From positions 29,182,189-29,246,188 of the forward strand of contig NC_087064.1 of the NCBI RefSeq assembly GCF_963678635.1: a DNA stretch of 64,000 nt. The letters run 5' to 3'. The DNA is from Symsagittifera roscoffensis (lineage: Eukaryota; Xenacoelomorpha; Acoela; Convolutidae). Under the pieces are notes generated by a model. The model saw nothing but the letters and a program-made list of their open reading frames with translations. It had not been told where the DNA came from and searched no databases. This document shows, in pieces, positions 12,066-23,100 of this stretch (position 1 is its first letter; every line of letters begins with the position of its first letter). A program made the position numbers and the translations under genes.

Positions 12066-12752
12066 CAGGGTGGATCTAAAAAAAAAATTCGAAAATTTTG
12101 TCGCCCTTATTTAGCTCGACCAAATTGATTTCCCGAGCGCTTCCAGAACATTATGAAGACCAGGGTGACCAACTGGTCGGTAAATACCGACTAGTCGATA
12201 TTTGGTCGGTGTTTTTTGAAAGTCGGTTTTCTCCTTGATGTAACAATAAAATTAATTTATTTAATATCTTTTCGTTTTTCCTGATATTTCGGCTATTTAT
12301 CCCTACAGACGGTCAATAGCCATTTTGAACTTGTAGTTCAGTGTTCATAGGTAATTTTATTTACCGAATATTTTGCCAATAAATTAGCACCCCCGGTGAT
12401 TTTGCCGGTAAATGCATGAGGTCGGAATTTTTTCGAATTCTAGTTGGTCACCCTGATGAAGACCCTACTTTGATAAAAAAAATGTCGCCGCTGGCAAATT
12501 TTGAAAAAAAAAACAGATCATAAATGCCGTTTTTGGGTACTTATTGGAAAACTTTAACCAAAAAATAGCGTTTTTTCGACTCGCGCTCCCCTTCAAATTT
12601 AGGTTATATTGGCGCCTGTAGACAAATTTTGGGTCGGCCGAAAATGAAAGTCATTAACTAGTACCAAAGGGTTGGCGAGAGGGTAAAATCTCTGAGGGGG
12701 GGGGGGGGGGGGGGGGGACTTTCGCCCCCCCCCCCCCCTAAATGCGCCCCTA
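12066..12752 (-). mobile_element. hAT-type MITE, split by a second MITE
   Basis: The left end is CAGGGTGGATCTAA and the right end is TAAATGCGCCCCTA. It is flanked by the 8-bp duplication CACTCAAT at 12058-12065 and 12753-12760. Without the inner insertion and its duplicated target it is about 384 bp, close to the 354 and 373 bp of the intact copies at 46939 and 60495. A long G-run (about 12696-12717) and C-run (about 12724-12738) separated by ACTTTCG could form a hairpin. An 8-bp duplication is typical of the hAT superfamily. No transposase is present. Confidence 0.85.
12161..12455. mobile_element. Second MITE family (hAT-type), nested
   Basis: A 295-bp element with terminal inverted repeats CAGGGTGACCAACT and AGTTGGTCACCCTG, flanked by the perfect 8-bp duplication ATGAAGAC (12153-12160 and 12456-12463). 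It sits inside the MITE at 12066-12752 and is therefore the younger insertion. No coding capacity. Confidence 0.93.
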
Positions 12753-13929
12753 CACTCAATGAATAGGTGTTGAAAAAAAAAATAATAAGTGGAACTGTGC
12801 GAATTATTTATTTTCAGTTTGCGACTATCTACAAAACTCATCACATTTGCGCTTTTATGCTCTTGAATATCTTGGTTTCTTCTATTTGTATTTATGTTGA
12901 CATAAATGGCAGTGCTACTGGTGGTAAATTGGCCAGCAAATCAGGATGCAATAGCATATAATGGCGGGTTACTTGATTGATGATGTGACTTAATAGGTTT
13001 AATACCATCGAAACCGACTCTTCGAGCAGTTTAGATTAGTTTGCTAACAGTCAAATACGAATTCTTCTCCCTATTTGCTGCATTAATATTTCCTCAATTC
13101 ACATCTTCAATATGAAAAATGTTCTCCTTCAGAGTGACAATTGAAAGCTTATGGGCACAGTGAGTTTTCTTCAAATTATTCTGCCGTTTTTTTAACTGAA
13201 AAAAAATTTAGCGCGAATAATTTTTTTGGCAGTTTGACTCGCTTTAATTTTTATCGATCAAAATAAACATGCTTCTTATGGAAAGAATTGGCGCTTGGCT
13301 TTTGGTCTCAAAAGAGGTAGAAAATCTGGAATCTGGCTGCACAAAAAAACTAACTCATTCAGATTTATTTGTAATGGGTTGATTTAGTTAAATTGAAACG
13401 TCAATCATAAATTTTTCTTGAAACTGAAAGTTTTCTGTTGCTGTTTTTTTTCTCAAACGGGAATTATTCCGTATCGGCCTATTGTTTGTCGGCTTAGTTG
13501 ACATATCACGGGTTTTTCTTTAGCTTGAAGCGGCGTTTAAGTGTTAATGAACGTAGTCAAGAGACTTTTGTTGGGCGTGATGTTTTTCTAGACAAAAAAT
13601 TTTGCTCAAAATTGATTTTTCTGGGATTTGTTGTTGATTTTTTAAAAGTATTGCAAAGTGAGTAAATCTTATCAAAAATTTTTTCTGAAATTCGCAAGTT
13701 GAAGTTTTTTTTTTGCATTCATTAATACTTTTCCATTTGTCTGCTGGTTATGTTCATTGTAATTGAAACAATTTGTGATTGATCCCTGCAGTTTGTATAT
13801 TGTATATTACTAAATCTGAATTTTTTGTAATTTCCTTTTTCGCTGAAACGCATTATTTGCCCGTAAGTAATTCAGCTTATATTTTATTGGCTTAGTGACT
13901 CAATTGTTTGTGGTTGGATGGGGAAAATA

Positions 13930-13992
13930 GAGCCTTTGGGTCGGCAGTGGGTCGAATCCCTGAGGGGAGGGGGGAGGGGGCGTCCGCTCCTG
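13930..13992 (-). mobile_element. Fragment of the CAGGGGCGGAT MITE family
   Basis: It has CCTTTGGGTCGGCAG, then GGGTCGAATCCCTGAGGGG, a G-run and the terminus CGTCCGCTCCTG. This is the same order as one end of the complete copies. The rest of the element is missing. Confidence 0.7.
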
Positions 13993-14310
13993 GAACTGAG
14001 TTATAATAGATGAGATAACAATATAAATCAGATTGTCGTGATCATGACTTAAATAGCAGACTGAACTCGTGCAAAATTTCCTTCCTCCCTACGCCATAGT
14101 TACTTTCCACTCCGTGAGTAGCCGAACTGAACAATAAACAGGATCCAGAGTTTTTGGATCTGAAATGCTTTTTACTCAGTATATGCTTTTAAATTTAACG
14201 CAATTAACTGTTGCTCTAATTTTACGCAATATGCCGTTGTTAGATTTTTCTTTTTATCTGTGTACTCGTTGTAATTTCTTTCACTGTTAGATTTTAGTTT
14301 CGTGTTCCTG

Positions 14311-14317
14311 TTTTCAG
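14311..14317 (+). other. 3' splice acceptor just before the CCDC93 start codon
   Basis: TTTTCAG precedes the ATG by 11 bp and follows a pyrimidine-rich stretch. It could end a 5'UTR intron or be a spliced-leader trans-splice site. The reading frame upstream of it runs on only briefly. Confidence 0.5.
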
Positions 14318-14328
14318 AAGAGCTGATT

Positions 14329-16767
14329 ATGGTTAGTCAAGAGCCGAAATTAGCAAAACGCGGATCCAAGCCTACTGGCGCCCTATTTAAAGACATCAAA
14401 ACCATCGGAAGACTTGATACTGTTAAAGATGACAGAGGGTTCACTGTTGTAGTGGAGGAAAGAGTCGACGATGAACAGCAACAGAAGCATCGGGAAATTA
14501 TTGACCTCCTAGTCGCTGCAGGATACTTCAGAGCGAGGATTCAGGGACTCTCGCCTTTTGACCAAGTCGTCGGAGGTCTGGTTTGGTGCATCACCATTTG
14601 TAACTTCAACGTCGATGTAGATATTCTGTTCCAGGAAAACGCGAACATGGGAGACAAAATAACACTGGTGGAGAAAATAGTTGCCGTTTTACCTAAAATG
14701 AAATGCCCGCATCTGATTCAGCCGCACGAGATCCAAGGGTTCAACTACATAGCCATATTTCCAGTTATCCAGTGGCTTGTTAAGCAGGTGTTGATATATC
14801 GCGCAGAGCGTGGTGATCAGAATAAAGCACAAAGCGTGTTTAACTTCTCCAAGAAGTTTCAAATTCCGACTTCTCCGAATAAGCAGGTGGCTTTGAATGC
14901 ACAGTCAAATGTACCATCTGTAAGGAAAGACGGACTGCCTTCTAGAAACTACAAACGGGCCTCGAATAAGAAATTGAAATCAGACCAGGCTCTCATTCAG
15001 TGTACTTTGCTGGAGTTTGGAAAGAAAAGTGACATAATGCAGTTGATCTCAGAAGGTACGTTAATCAAGCTCCAAACTTTGTAACCGTCATCAAGTATGT
15101 ATTTGTATGTGCATGTTCGATGTCGTTGATTTAACACCGATACAAATTCGCTTCAAAATTTCAAAGTATGAACTGGCCGATACATGGTGTATAACATCTC
15201 CGAGTATTAAAATAATTTCTTTTTCTTCGTCTTATGAGCGTGTTTTGTTTTTTTTTTCAGCGCAAACGCACTTTTGGTAATGTGAAAATTTGGAAAATGG
15301 ATGAAAAATACGCAAAAACAATGTAGCGTAATAAAATGACAAATCAATATAATCTTTAAATAGTTCTAGCAAATTTTTAAAACAGCCTGTATTTTATGAC
15401 AATGTCTTGAACTGCTTCAGGTGGCTCTGGAGTGAATGAAGAGCAAGCTGAGTCCGCGGTGGATCAGATGATGGGAGCCATGGCCTCCTCTGGAACGGGA
15501 TCCTCAGGTGCCAAGAGTAACCAGCTCAAGATGTCTTCAGAGACGGTCGGGTCATTATTGGGTGAGAAGATGGACCAGGTAGCTCAGCTGCAGGCTCATT
15601 TCGACTCGCTAAAACTGGAGGCAGAGAACTCGCCAGCTCAACAACACTCAAGACACGTAAGTTTGAATTAGTACTGAAACCTACTTGTTTTCTAGAGTAA
15701 ATGGAGTTCAATTTTTTGGCTTTTGACATTTGAAATTTGACTGTAGATATTTACGGATTATACTTACTAAAAAATCTAAAATTAATTGTAGGAGTTTGAA
15801 ATATTCAAAACTTGTCGGTAGAATTCCAGTACTTACAGCTTAATTGAATTTTGAGGCGTTGTAAAAATCAAAATTTTTTGCTGTTTAGGTTGCCAACATC
15901 AAAGCAAGGATTGCCGAAACTGAAAAGATGCTGATGGCCAAAGCTGAGACATATCAACAACTAACCGAGGACTTTAAATCGAAGAAGACAGAACTCCTCG
16001 ACTTACAGCAGAAAGTGGACAATCTGGACGAAAAGATCGGGGAGCTAAAAGCCTTAGAAACGGACGAAAACAAAGCGACGCTGGAGAAGCTACAATCACT
16101 GATAAAAGAGCATGAACAAGTTAAATCGAGTGAATCAGCCTATAAGTCAAAGTGTAAAGAGCAAATGGAAGAACTAAACGAAAAAGTGAACAATTTGAGA
16201 AATTTGGTTGAAAAGATTGCCAATAACGACCCGGAAGCTATTCCTGAAGATGTTAAAGAAGCACACGAAGACTTGACGAGCCGAGTCGGTAAAGCGGAAG
16301 CTCTGATTGGTCGGAAAATGCGGGAAATAGGTGACATGCAGAAAAAACTGGACGACATACCGAGTCGTGCGGAATTGAGTCAGTATCAGAAACGATTCGT
16401 TGAGTTATATAATCAGATGTGTTTCAAGTACACCGAAACTAAACACCATTTCACCCTGTATAATACACTCAGTGATACGAAAATGTACATGGAAAAGGAA
16501 ATAGCGCTTTTGAACTCTATTCACGACGGATACGAGATAGCTATCAAAGGCTCTAATGATACCAAAAAGCAGTTCTTATCCCATATCGAACAAGTAACTG
16601 AGAGTACGGGACTGACCAAAGACAAGGTGCTTCAGACCAAACTGAATGCGAAAAAGCACAGAGATGCTCTAAATGGACAAATGATGGATCTATTGGACAA
16701 GCAACGTCAGTATCATTTGACAGCTAAAGAACTCCAAGAGGAGTTCAACAGCATGATGAAAATTTAA
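14329..16767 (+). CDS. CCDC93: CCDC93, coiled-coil protein of the CCC complex, 3 exons
   Basis: CCDC93 pairs with CCDC22 and COMMD proteins in the CCC complex, which works with Retriever and WASH to recycle membrane proteins from endosomes. Exons are 14329-15055, 15421-15656 and 15889-16767, with matching phases (1, then 0), giving 613 residues; the human protein is 631. The N-terminal calponin-homology-like (NN-CH) domain shows DLLVAAGYFRARI, GLSPFDQVVGG, CNFNVDVDILFQE and PKMKCPHLIQPHEIQGF. The second exon is a charged Gly/Ser/Gln linker. The third is a long coiled coil with the conserved SRAELSQYQKRFVELY, HFTLYNTLSDTK and EIALLNSIHDGYE. The ATG at 14329 follows an acceptor closely. Apparently complete and intact. 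Confidence 0.96.
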
Positions 16768-16995
16768 ACTGACTGATGCTTACTCACACTTGATGAGTTG
16801 TTTTTTTTTAAGCAGGAATATAGCTGATAACCCAATATCCGATTCTATTCTATGGAAATGTTTTATTTTTGATACTGTATTTATTCTATTTTTGCAAATT
16901 TAATTTATTCGCGAAGTTAATTAAGAAAAACTAATTCGAAGCTTACACTTCTAGATCGTGAACTGGAATCAACTGGATGGAAAGTTTCAGTTGAA
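16768..16995 (+). other. 228-bp CCDC93-NFKBIL1 intergenic region with a strong acceptor
   Basis: I see no AATAAA here or in the first NFKBIL1 intron. A long T-run followed by AAGCAG near 16800-16815 looks like a 3' splice acceptor with no donor or exon before it in this gap. The reading frame of the next gene is open from about 16926, so the start could lie upstream of the ATG at 16996. Confidence 0.5.
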
Positions 16996-17108
16996 ATGTC
17001 TGTCAATTTGAAAATTTGCAAAAAGATAGAGAAATGTATGGAGCAGCAGCGACTAAGTGGCTTACGAAGATATTGTGAGAGGCATGAGAGGGATATTGAG
17101 GACTTGAA
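16996..17108 (+). CDS. NFKBIL1: NFKBIL1 exon 1
   Basis: ATG at 16996 opens a basic helical segment (KICKKIEKCMEQQRLSGLRR), similar in character to the Arg-rich start of vertebrate NFKBIL1. The donor is GTAAAA at 17109. It ends in phase 2, which exon 2 completes to a Lys codon. Confidence 0.6.
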
Positions 17109-20100
17109 GTAAAAATTACTTCTGGTTTTCCTAAATAAGAAGTAAAAATCTTTTAATTAAAATTGTGATTTCCTAGACTTGATTGTGGAAATGCGGATGT
17201 GTTCTTGAATCGGATATGCAATTTGAACTTTTACGTGGGTCTCGAGTGTCTTCAACAGTTTCAGTTTCCATTCGGGTCAATTGTGACTTCGAAAGGAGAT
17301 AATATACTGCACGTAGCTTGTAAAAGTGCAATCGTCGATAACACATGTAAGTAACGTGATAATGAACAATGGAGATATTATAGTGTGGCCATAATCTAGT
17401 GAAAACACAACACAATTGATTTTTAATCCATAAAAAAGAAGTTTTGGCTTTTTCTGGGGTTGCTGATCCATTGAGTTTCTTTTGATTCGCTAATTTATCT
17501 TCACAACAAATGCTTGTTTTATTAACAGTTCACTTTTTCTCAACCTAAGTTGCACATTTTTGTGTTCAAAATTCTTGTTCATTTATACAGTGCTAATTAC
17601 CCTTGCAATAAGCAATAAGGTATTGCAATCGGGTACTAGACTTTTTTTTCCTGTAAACAACTTTGTCAACAGTACTAATATCTACCTTGTTTCATAATGT
17701 ATTCAACTTTCGTATGCTCCCGGCCAACTAAGCGTGGAGGTAACGAATATGCCTGGGACGGCAAAGTTCTGTGTTCGACCTGTTTTTTTTTTTTCAAAGT
17801 TCTGACCAGGACCTGTTTTTTTTTTCAAACTGGAAACATTCTGTAACATTCTGGAAACTGGAAAAATAGGCAAATTATTTGTCTGCTTATCTGTTGTCGG
17901 CATAGTTGTCACATCTTGGAATTGTTTTTTTTTGCCCGCATTTTTAATGTTGTTTTTGTTAATTGATTTACGCCTACAGTTTGGAATTTTACAACAAACA
18001 CAATTTCAACACTACCCTCCGGTTGATTGTATCTTTACCTATCGATTTGATGAAATTTCTTTTTTTTTTCGTTTTGGAAAATTTTTTCAGATTTTGCAAA
18101 CATGTTAGTTATTTTCACAAACTGCTCCTGGTTTTCAAAAAAAGGGTATCAGTTGAAAGACCTGTTACTCTTAACTCCTTACTCTTAACCCCAACTCTGA
18201 AGTTTCTACTTAACCCCTTTGTCTACAGCCTTCGAAAAAGTGTGGGGGAATATGTGAGCCATATTTTTGATTTTTTTTGTCTCGAAAACTACCCCTTTCA
18301 TTTATGAGGTTTTGGTTTTGTTTCAGTGCATAAGTGGCTTCGACCGAGTTTTTTACCCAAAGTTTTGGCTCTCTGAATAGTCGACTTGTTGATTTTTGAC
18401 CGTTTTGTAAATCTTTTGAATTTTCTTGAAAACTAACTTCTCAAATTTTATACTGTGGGTTTAATGAGATAAGAAGTAGTAAGAACCTCCTCTGCATTAG
18501 CGGACACTAACAAAAACTTATACAGAAGATGTTATCGCCCTCTAAAAAATCAAATTTTGATTTTTGGAACATTTTTTTTGAATTTTCTCGAAAAACACCC
18601 TGACATACCTGAGATTTTGGGTTACATTCTGAGAAAGCGTTGTGGGAAGCTCATTTGCTTATGTGGCTACGCCCAGTTTTTTCTACTCGAAAAGTTTTGG
18701 CCCTCGGAAAAGTATAGATTTTGATATTGTGACCGTTTTTTTGTTGAAGTTTGACTTTTCTCGAAACTTGCTCCCAAATCATGTAAGTAACGTGATAATG
18801 AACAATGGAGATATTATAGTGTGGCCATAATCTAGTGAAAACACAACACAATTGATTTTTAATCCATAAAAAAGAAGTTTTGGCTTTTTCTGGGGTTGCT
18901 GATCCATTGAGTTTCTTTTGATTCGCTAATTTATCTTCACAACAAATGCTTGTTTTATTAACAGTTCACTTTTTCTCAACCTAAGTTGCACATTTTTGTG
19001 TTCAAAATTCTTGTTCATTTATACAGTGCTAATTACCCTTGCAATAAGCAATAAGGTATTGCAATCGGGTACTAGACTTTTTTTTCCTGTAAACAACTTT
19101 GTCAACAGTACTAATATCTACCTTGTTTCATAATGTATTCAACTTTCGTATGCTCCCGGCCAACTAAGCGTGGAGGTAACGAATATGCCTGGGACGGCAA
19201 AGTTCTGTGTTCGACCTGTTTTTTTTTTTCAAAGTTCTGACCAGGACCTGTTTTTTTTTTCAAACTGGAAACATTCTGTAACATTCTGGAAACTGGAAAA
19301 ATAGGCAAATTATTTGTCTGCTTATCTGTTGTCGGCATAGTTGTCACATCTTGGAATTGTTTTTTTTTGCCCGCATTTTTAATGTTGTTTTTGTTAATTG
19401 ATTTACGCCTACAGTTTGGAATTTTACAACAAACACAATTTCAACACTACCCTCCGGTTGATTGTATCTTTACCTATCGATTTGATGAAATTTCTTTTTT
19501 TTTTCGTTTTGGAAAATTTTTTCAGATTTTGCAAACATGTTAGTTATTTTCACAAACTGCTCCTGGTTTTCAAAAAAAGGGTATCAGTTGAAAGACCTGT
19601 TACTCTTAACTCCTTACTCTTAACCCCAACTCTGAAGTTTCTACTTAACCCCTTTGTCTACAGCCTTCGAAAAAGTGTGGGGGAATATGTGAGCCATATT
19701 TTTGATTTTTTTTGTCTCGAAAACTACCCCTTTCATTTATGAGGTTTTGGTTTTGTTTCAGTGCATAAGTGGCTTCGACCGAGTTTTTTACCCAAAGTTT
19801 TGGCTCTCTGAATAGTCGACTTGTTGATTTTTGACCGTTTTGTAAATCTTTTGAATTTTCTTGAAAACTAACTTCTCAAATTTTATACTGTGGGTTTAAT
19901 GAGATAAGAAGTAGTAAGAACCTCCTCTGCATTAGCGGACACTAACAAAAACTTATACAGAAGATGTTATCGCCCTCTAAAAAATCAAATTTTGATTTTT
20001 GGAACATTTTTTTTGAATTTTCTCGAAAAACACCCTGACATACCTGAGATTTTGGGTTACATTCTGAGAAAGCGTTGTGGGAAGCTCATTTGCTTATGTG

Positions 20101-23100
20101 GCTACGCCCAGTTTTTTCTACTCGAAAAGTTTTGGCCCTCGGAAAAGTATAGATTTTGATATTGTGACCGTTTTTTTGTTGAAGTTTGACTTTTCTCGAA
20201 ACTTGCTCCCAAATCATGTAAGTAACGTGATAATGAACAATGGAGATATTATAGTGTGGCCATAATCTAGTGAAAACACAACACAATTGATTTTTAATCC
20301 ATAAAAAAGAAGTTTTGGCTTTTTCTGGGGTTGCTGATCCATTGAGTTTCTTTTGATTCGCTAATTTATCTTCACAACAAATGCTTGTTTTATTAACAGT
20401 TCACTTTTTCTCAACCTAAGTTGCACATTTTTGTGTTCAAAATTCTTGTTCATTTATACAGTGCTAATTACCCTTGCAATAAGCAATAAGGTATTGCAAT
20501 CGGGTACTAGACTTTTTTTTCCTGTAAACAACTTTGTCAACAGTACTAATATCTACCTTGTTTCATAATGTATTCAACTTTCGTATGCTCCCGGCCAACT
20601 AAGCGTGGAGGTAACGAATATGCCTGGGACGGCAAAGTTCTGTGTTCGACCTGTTTTTTTTTTCAAAGTTCTGACCAGGACCTGTTTTTTTTTCAAACTG
20701 GAAACATTCTGTAACATTCTGGAAACTGGAAAAATAGGCAAATTATTTGTCTGCTTATCTGTTGTCGGCATAGTTGTCACATCTTGGAATTGTTTTTTTT
20801 TTGCCCGCATTTTTAATGTTGTTTTTGTTAATTGATTTACGCCTACAGTTTGGAATTTTACAACAAACACAATTTCAACACTACCCTCCGGTTGATTGTA
20901 TCTTTACCTATCGATTTGATGAAATTTCTTTTTTTTTTCGTTTTGGAAAATTTTTTCAGATTTTGCAAACATGTTAGTTATTTTCACAAACTGCTCCTGG
21001 TTTTCAAAAAAAGGGTATCAGTTGAAAGACCTGTTACTCTTAACTCCTTACTCTTAACCCCAACTCTGAAGTTTCTACTTAACCCCTTTGTCTACAGCCT
21101 TCGAAAAAGTGTGGGGGAATATGTGAGCCATATTTTTGATTTTTTTTGTCTCGAAAACTACCCCTTTCATTTATGAGGTTTTGGTTTTGTTTCAGTGCAT
21201 AAGTGGCTTCGACCGAGTTTTTTACCCAAAGTTTTGGCTCTCTGAATAGTCGACTTGTTGATTTTTGACCGTTTTGTAAATCTTTTGAATTTTCTTGAAA
21301 ACTAACTTCTCAAATTTTATACTGTGGGTTTAATGAGATAAGAAGTAGTAAGAACCTCCTCTGCATTAGCGGACACTAACAAAAACTTATACAGAAGATG
21401 TTATCGCCCTCTAAAAAATCAAATTTTGATTTTTGGACCATTTTTTTTGAATTTTCTCGAAAAACACCCTGACATACCTGAGATTTTGGGTTACATTCTG
21501 AGAAAGCGTTGTGGGAAGCTCATTTGCTTATGTGGCTACGCCCAGTTTTTTCTACTCGAAAAGTTACGGCCCTCGGAAAAGTATAGATTTTGATATTGTG
21601 ACCGTTTTTTTGTTGAAGTTTGACTTTTCTCGAAACTTGCTCCCAAATCATGTAAGTAACGTGATAATGAACAATGGAGATATTATAGTGTGGCCATAAT
21701 CTAGTGAAAACACAACACAATTGATTTTTAATCCATAAAAAAGAAGTTTTGGCTTTTTCTGGGGTTGCTGATCCATTGAGTTTCTTTTGATTCGCTAATT
21801 TATCTTCACAACAAATGCTTGTTTTATTAACAGTTCACTTTTTCTCAACCTAAGTTGCACATTTTTGTGTTCAAAATTCTTGTTCATTTATACAGTGCTA
21901 ATTACCCTTGCAATAAGCAATAAGGTATTGCAATCGGGTACTAGACTTTTTTTTCCTGTAAACAACTTTGTCAACAGTACTAATATCTACCTTGTTTCAT
22001 AATGTATTCAACTTTCGTATGCTCCCGGCCAACTAAGCGTGGAGGTAACGAATATGCCTGGGACGGCAAAGTTCTGTGTTCGACCTGTTTTTTTTTTCAA
22101 AGTTCTGACCAGGACCTGTTTTTTTTTTCAAACTGGAAACATTCTGTAACATTCTGGAAACTGGAAAAATAGGCAAATTATTTGTCTGCTTATCTGTTGT
22201 CGGCATAGTTGTCACATCTTGGAATTGTTTTTTTTTGCCCGCATTTTTAATGTTGTTTTTGTTAATTGATTTACGCCTACAGTTTGGAATTTTACAACAA
22301 ACACAATTTCAACACTACCCTCCGGTTGATTGTATCTTTACCTATCGATTTGATGAAATTTCTTTTTTTTTTCGTTTTGGAAAATTTTTTCAGATTTTGC
22401 AAACATGTTAGTTATTTTCACAAACTGCTCCTGGTTTTCAAAAAAAAGGGTATCAGTTGAAAGACCTGTTACTCTTAACTCCTTACTCTTAACCCCAACT
22501 CTGAAGTTTCTACTTAACCCCTTTGTCTACAGCCTTCGAAAAAGTGTGGGGGAATATGTGAGCCATATTTTTGATTTTTTTTGTCTCGAAAACTACCCCT
22601 TTCATTTATGAGGTTTTGGTTTTGTTTCAGTGCATAAGTGGCTTCGACCGAGTTTTTTACCCAAAGTTTTGGCTCTCTGAATAGTCGACTTGTTGATTTT
22701 TGACCGTTTTGTAAATCTTTTGAATTTTCTTGAAAACTAACTTCTCAAATTTTATACTGTGGGTTTAATGAGATAAGAAGTAGTAAGAACCTCCTCTGCA
22801 TTAGCGGACACTAACAAAAACTTATACAGAAGATGTTATCGCCCTCTAAAAAATCAAATTTTGATTTTTGGACCATTTTTTTTGAATTTTCTCGAAAAAC
22901 ACCCTGACATACCTGAGATTTTGGGTTACATTCTGAGAAAGCGTTGTGGGAAGCTCATTTGCTTATGTGGCTACGCCCAGTTTTTTCTACTCGAAAAGTT
23001 ACGGCCCTCGGAAAAGTATAGATTTTGATATTGTGACCGTTTTTTTGTTGAAGTTTGACTTTTCTCGAAACTTGCTCCCAAATCTGAGATTTTGGGTTCG

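Larger units (their letters stand above)
11020..14328 (+). other. Slo 3'UTR and intergenic DNA, no gene seen
   Basis: About 3.3 kb of AT-rich sequence between the Slo stop and the CCDC93 start. It contains the nested MITEs at 12066-12752, a MITE fragment at 13930-13992 and pieces of the ~200-bp dispersed repeat (13325-13765). I see no coding exon. Confidence 0.6.

Noticed and set aside
17963-22611. A 114-codon open frame repeated four times on the + strand, suggesting a tandem gene family
   Set aside because: It recurs only because the 1.43-kb DNA unit is duplicated. The frame is Phe/Leu-rich from T-runs, one copy is broken by a T-run length change, and no domain is visible.
17345-23084. The regular array considered as a CRISPR-like or long direct-repeat defence locus
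   Set aside because: The units are 1.43 kb with no spacer pattern, and the context is eukaryotic.
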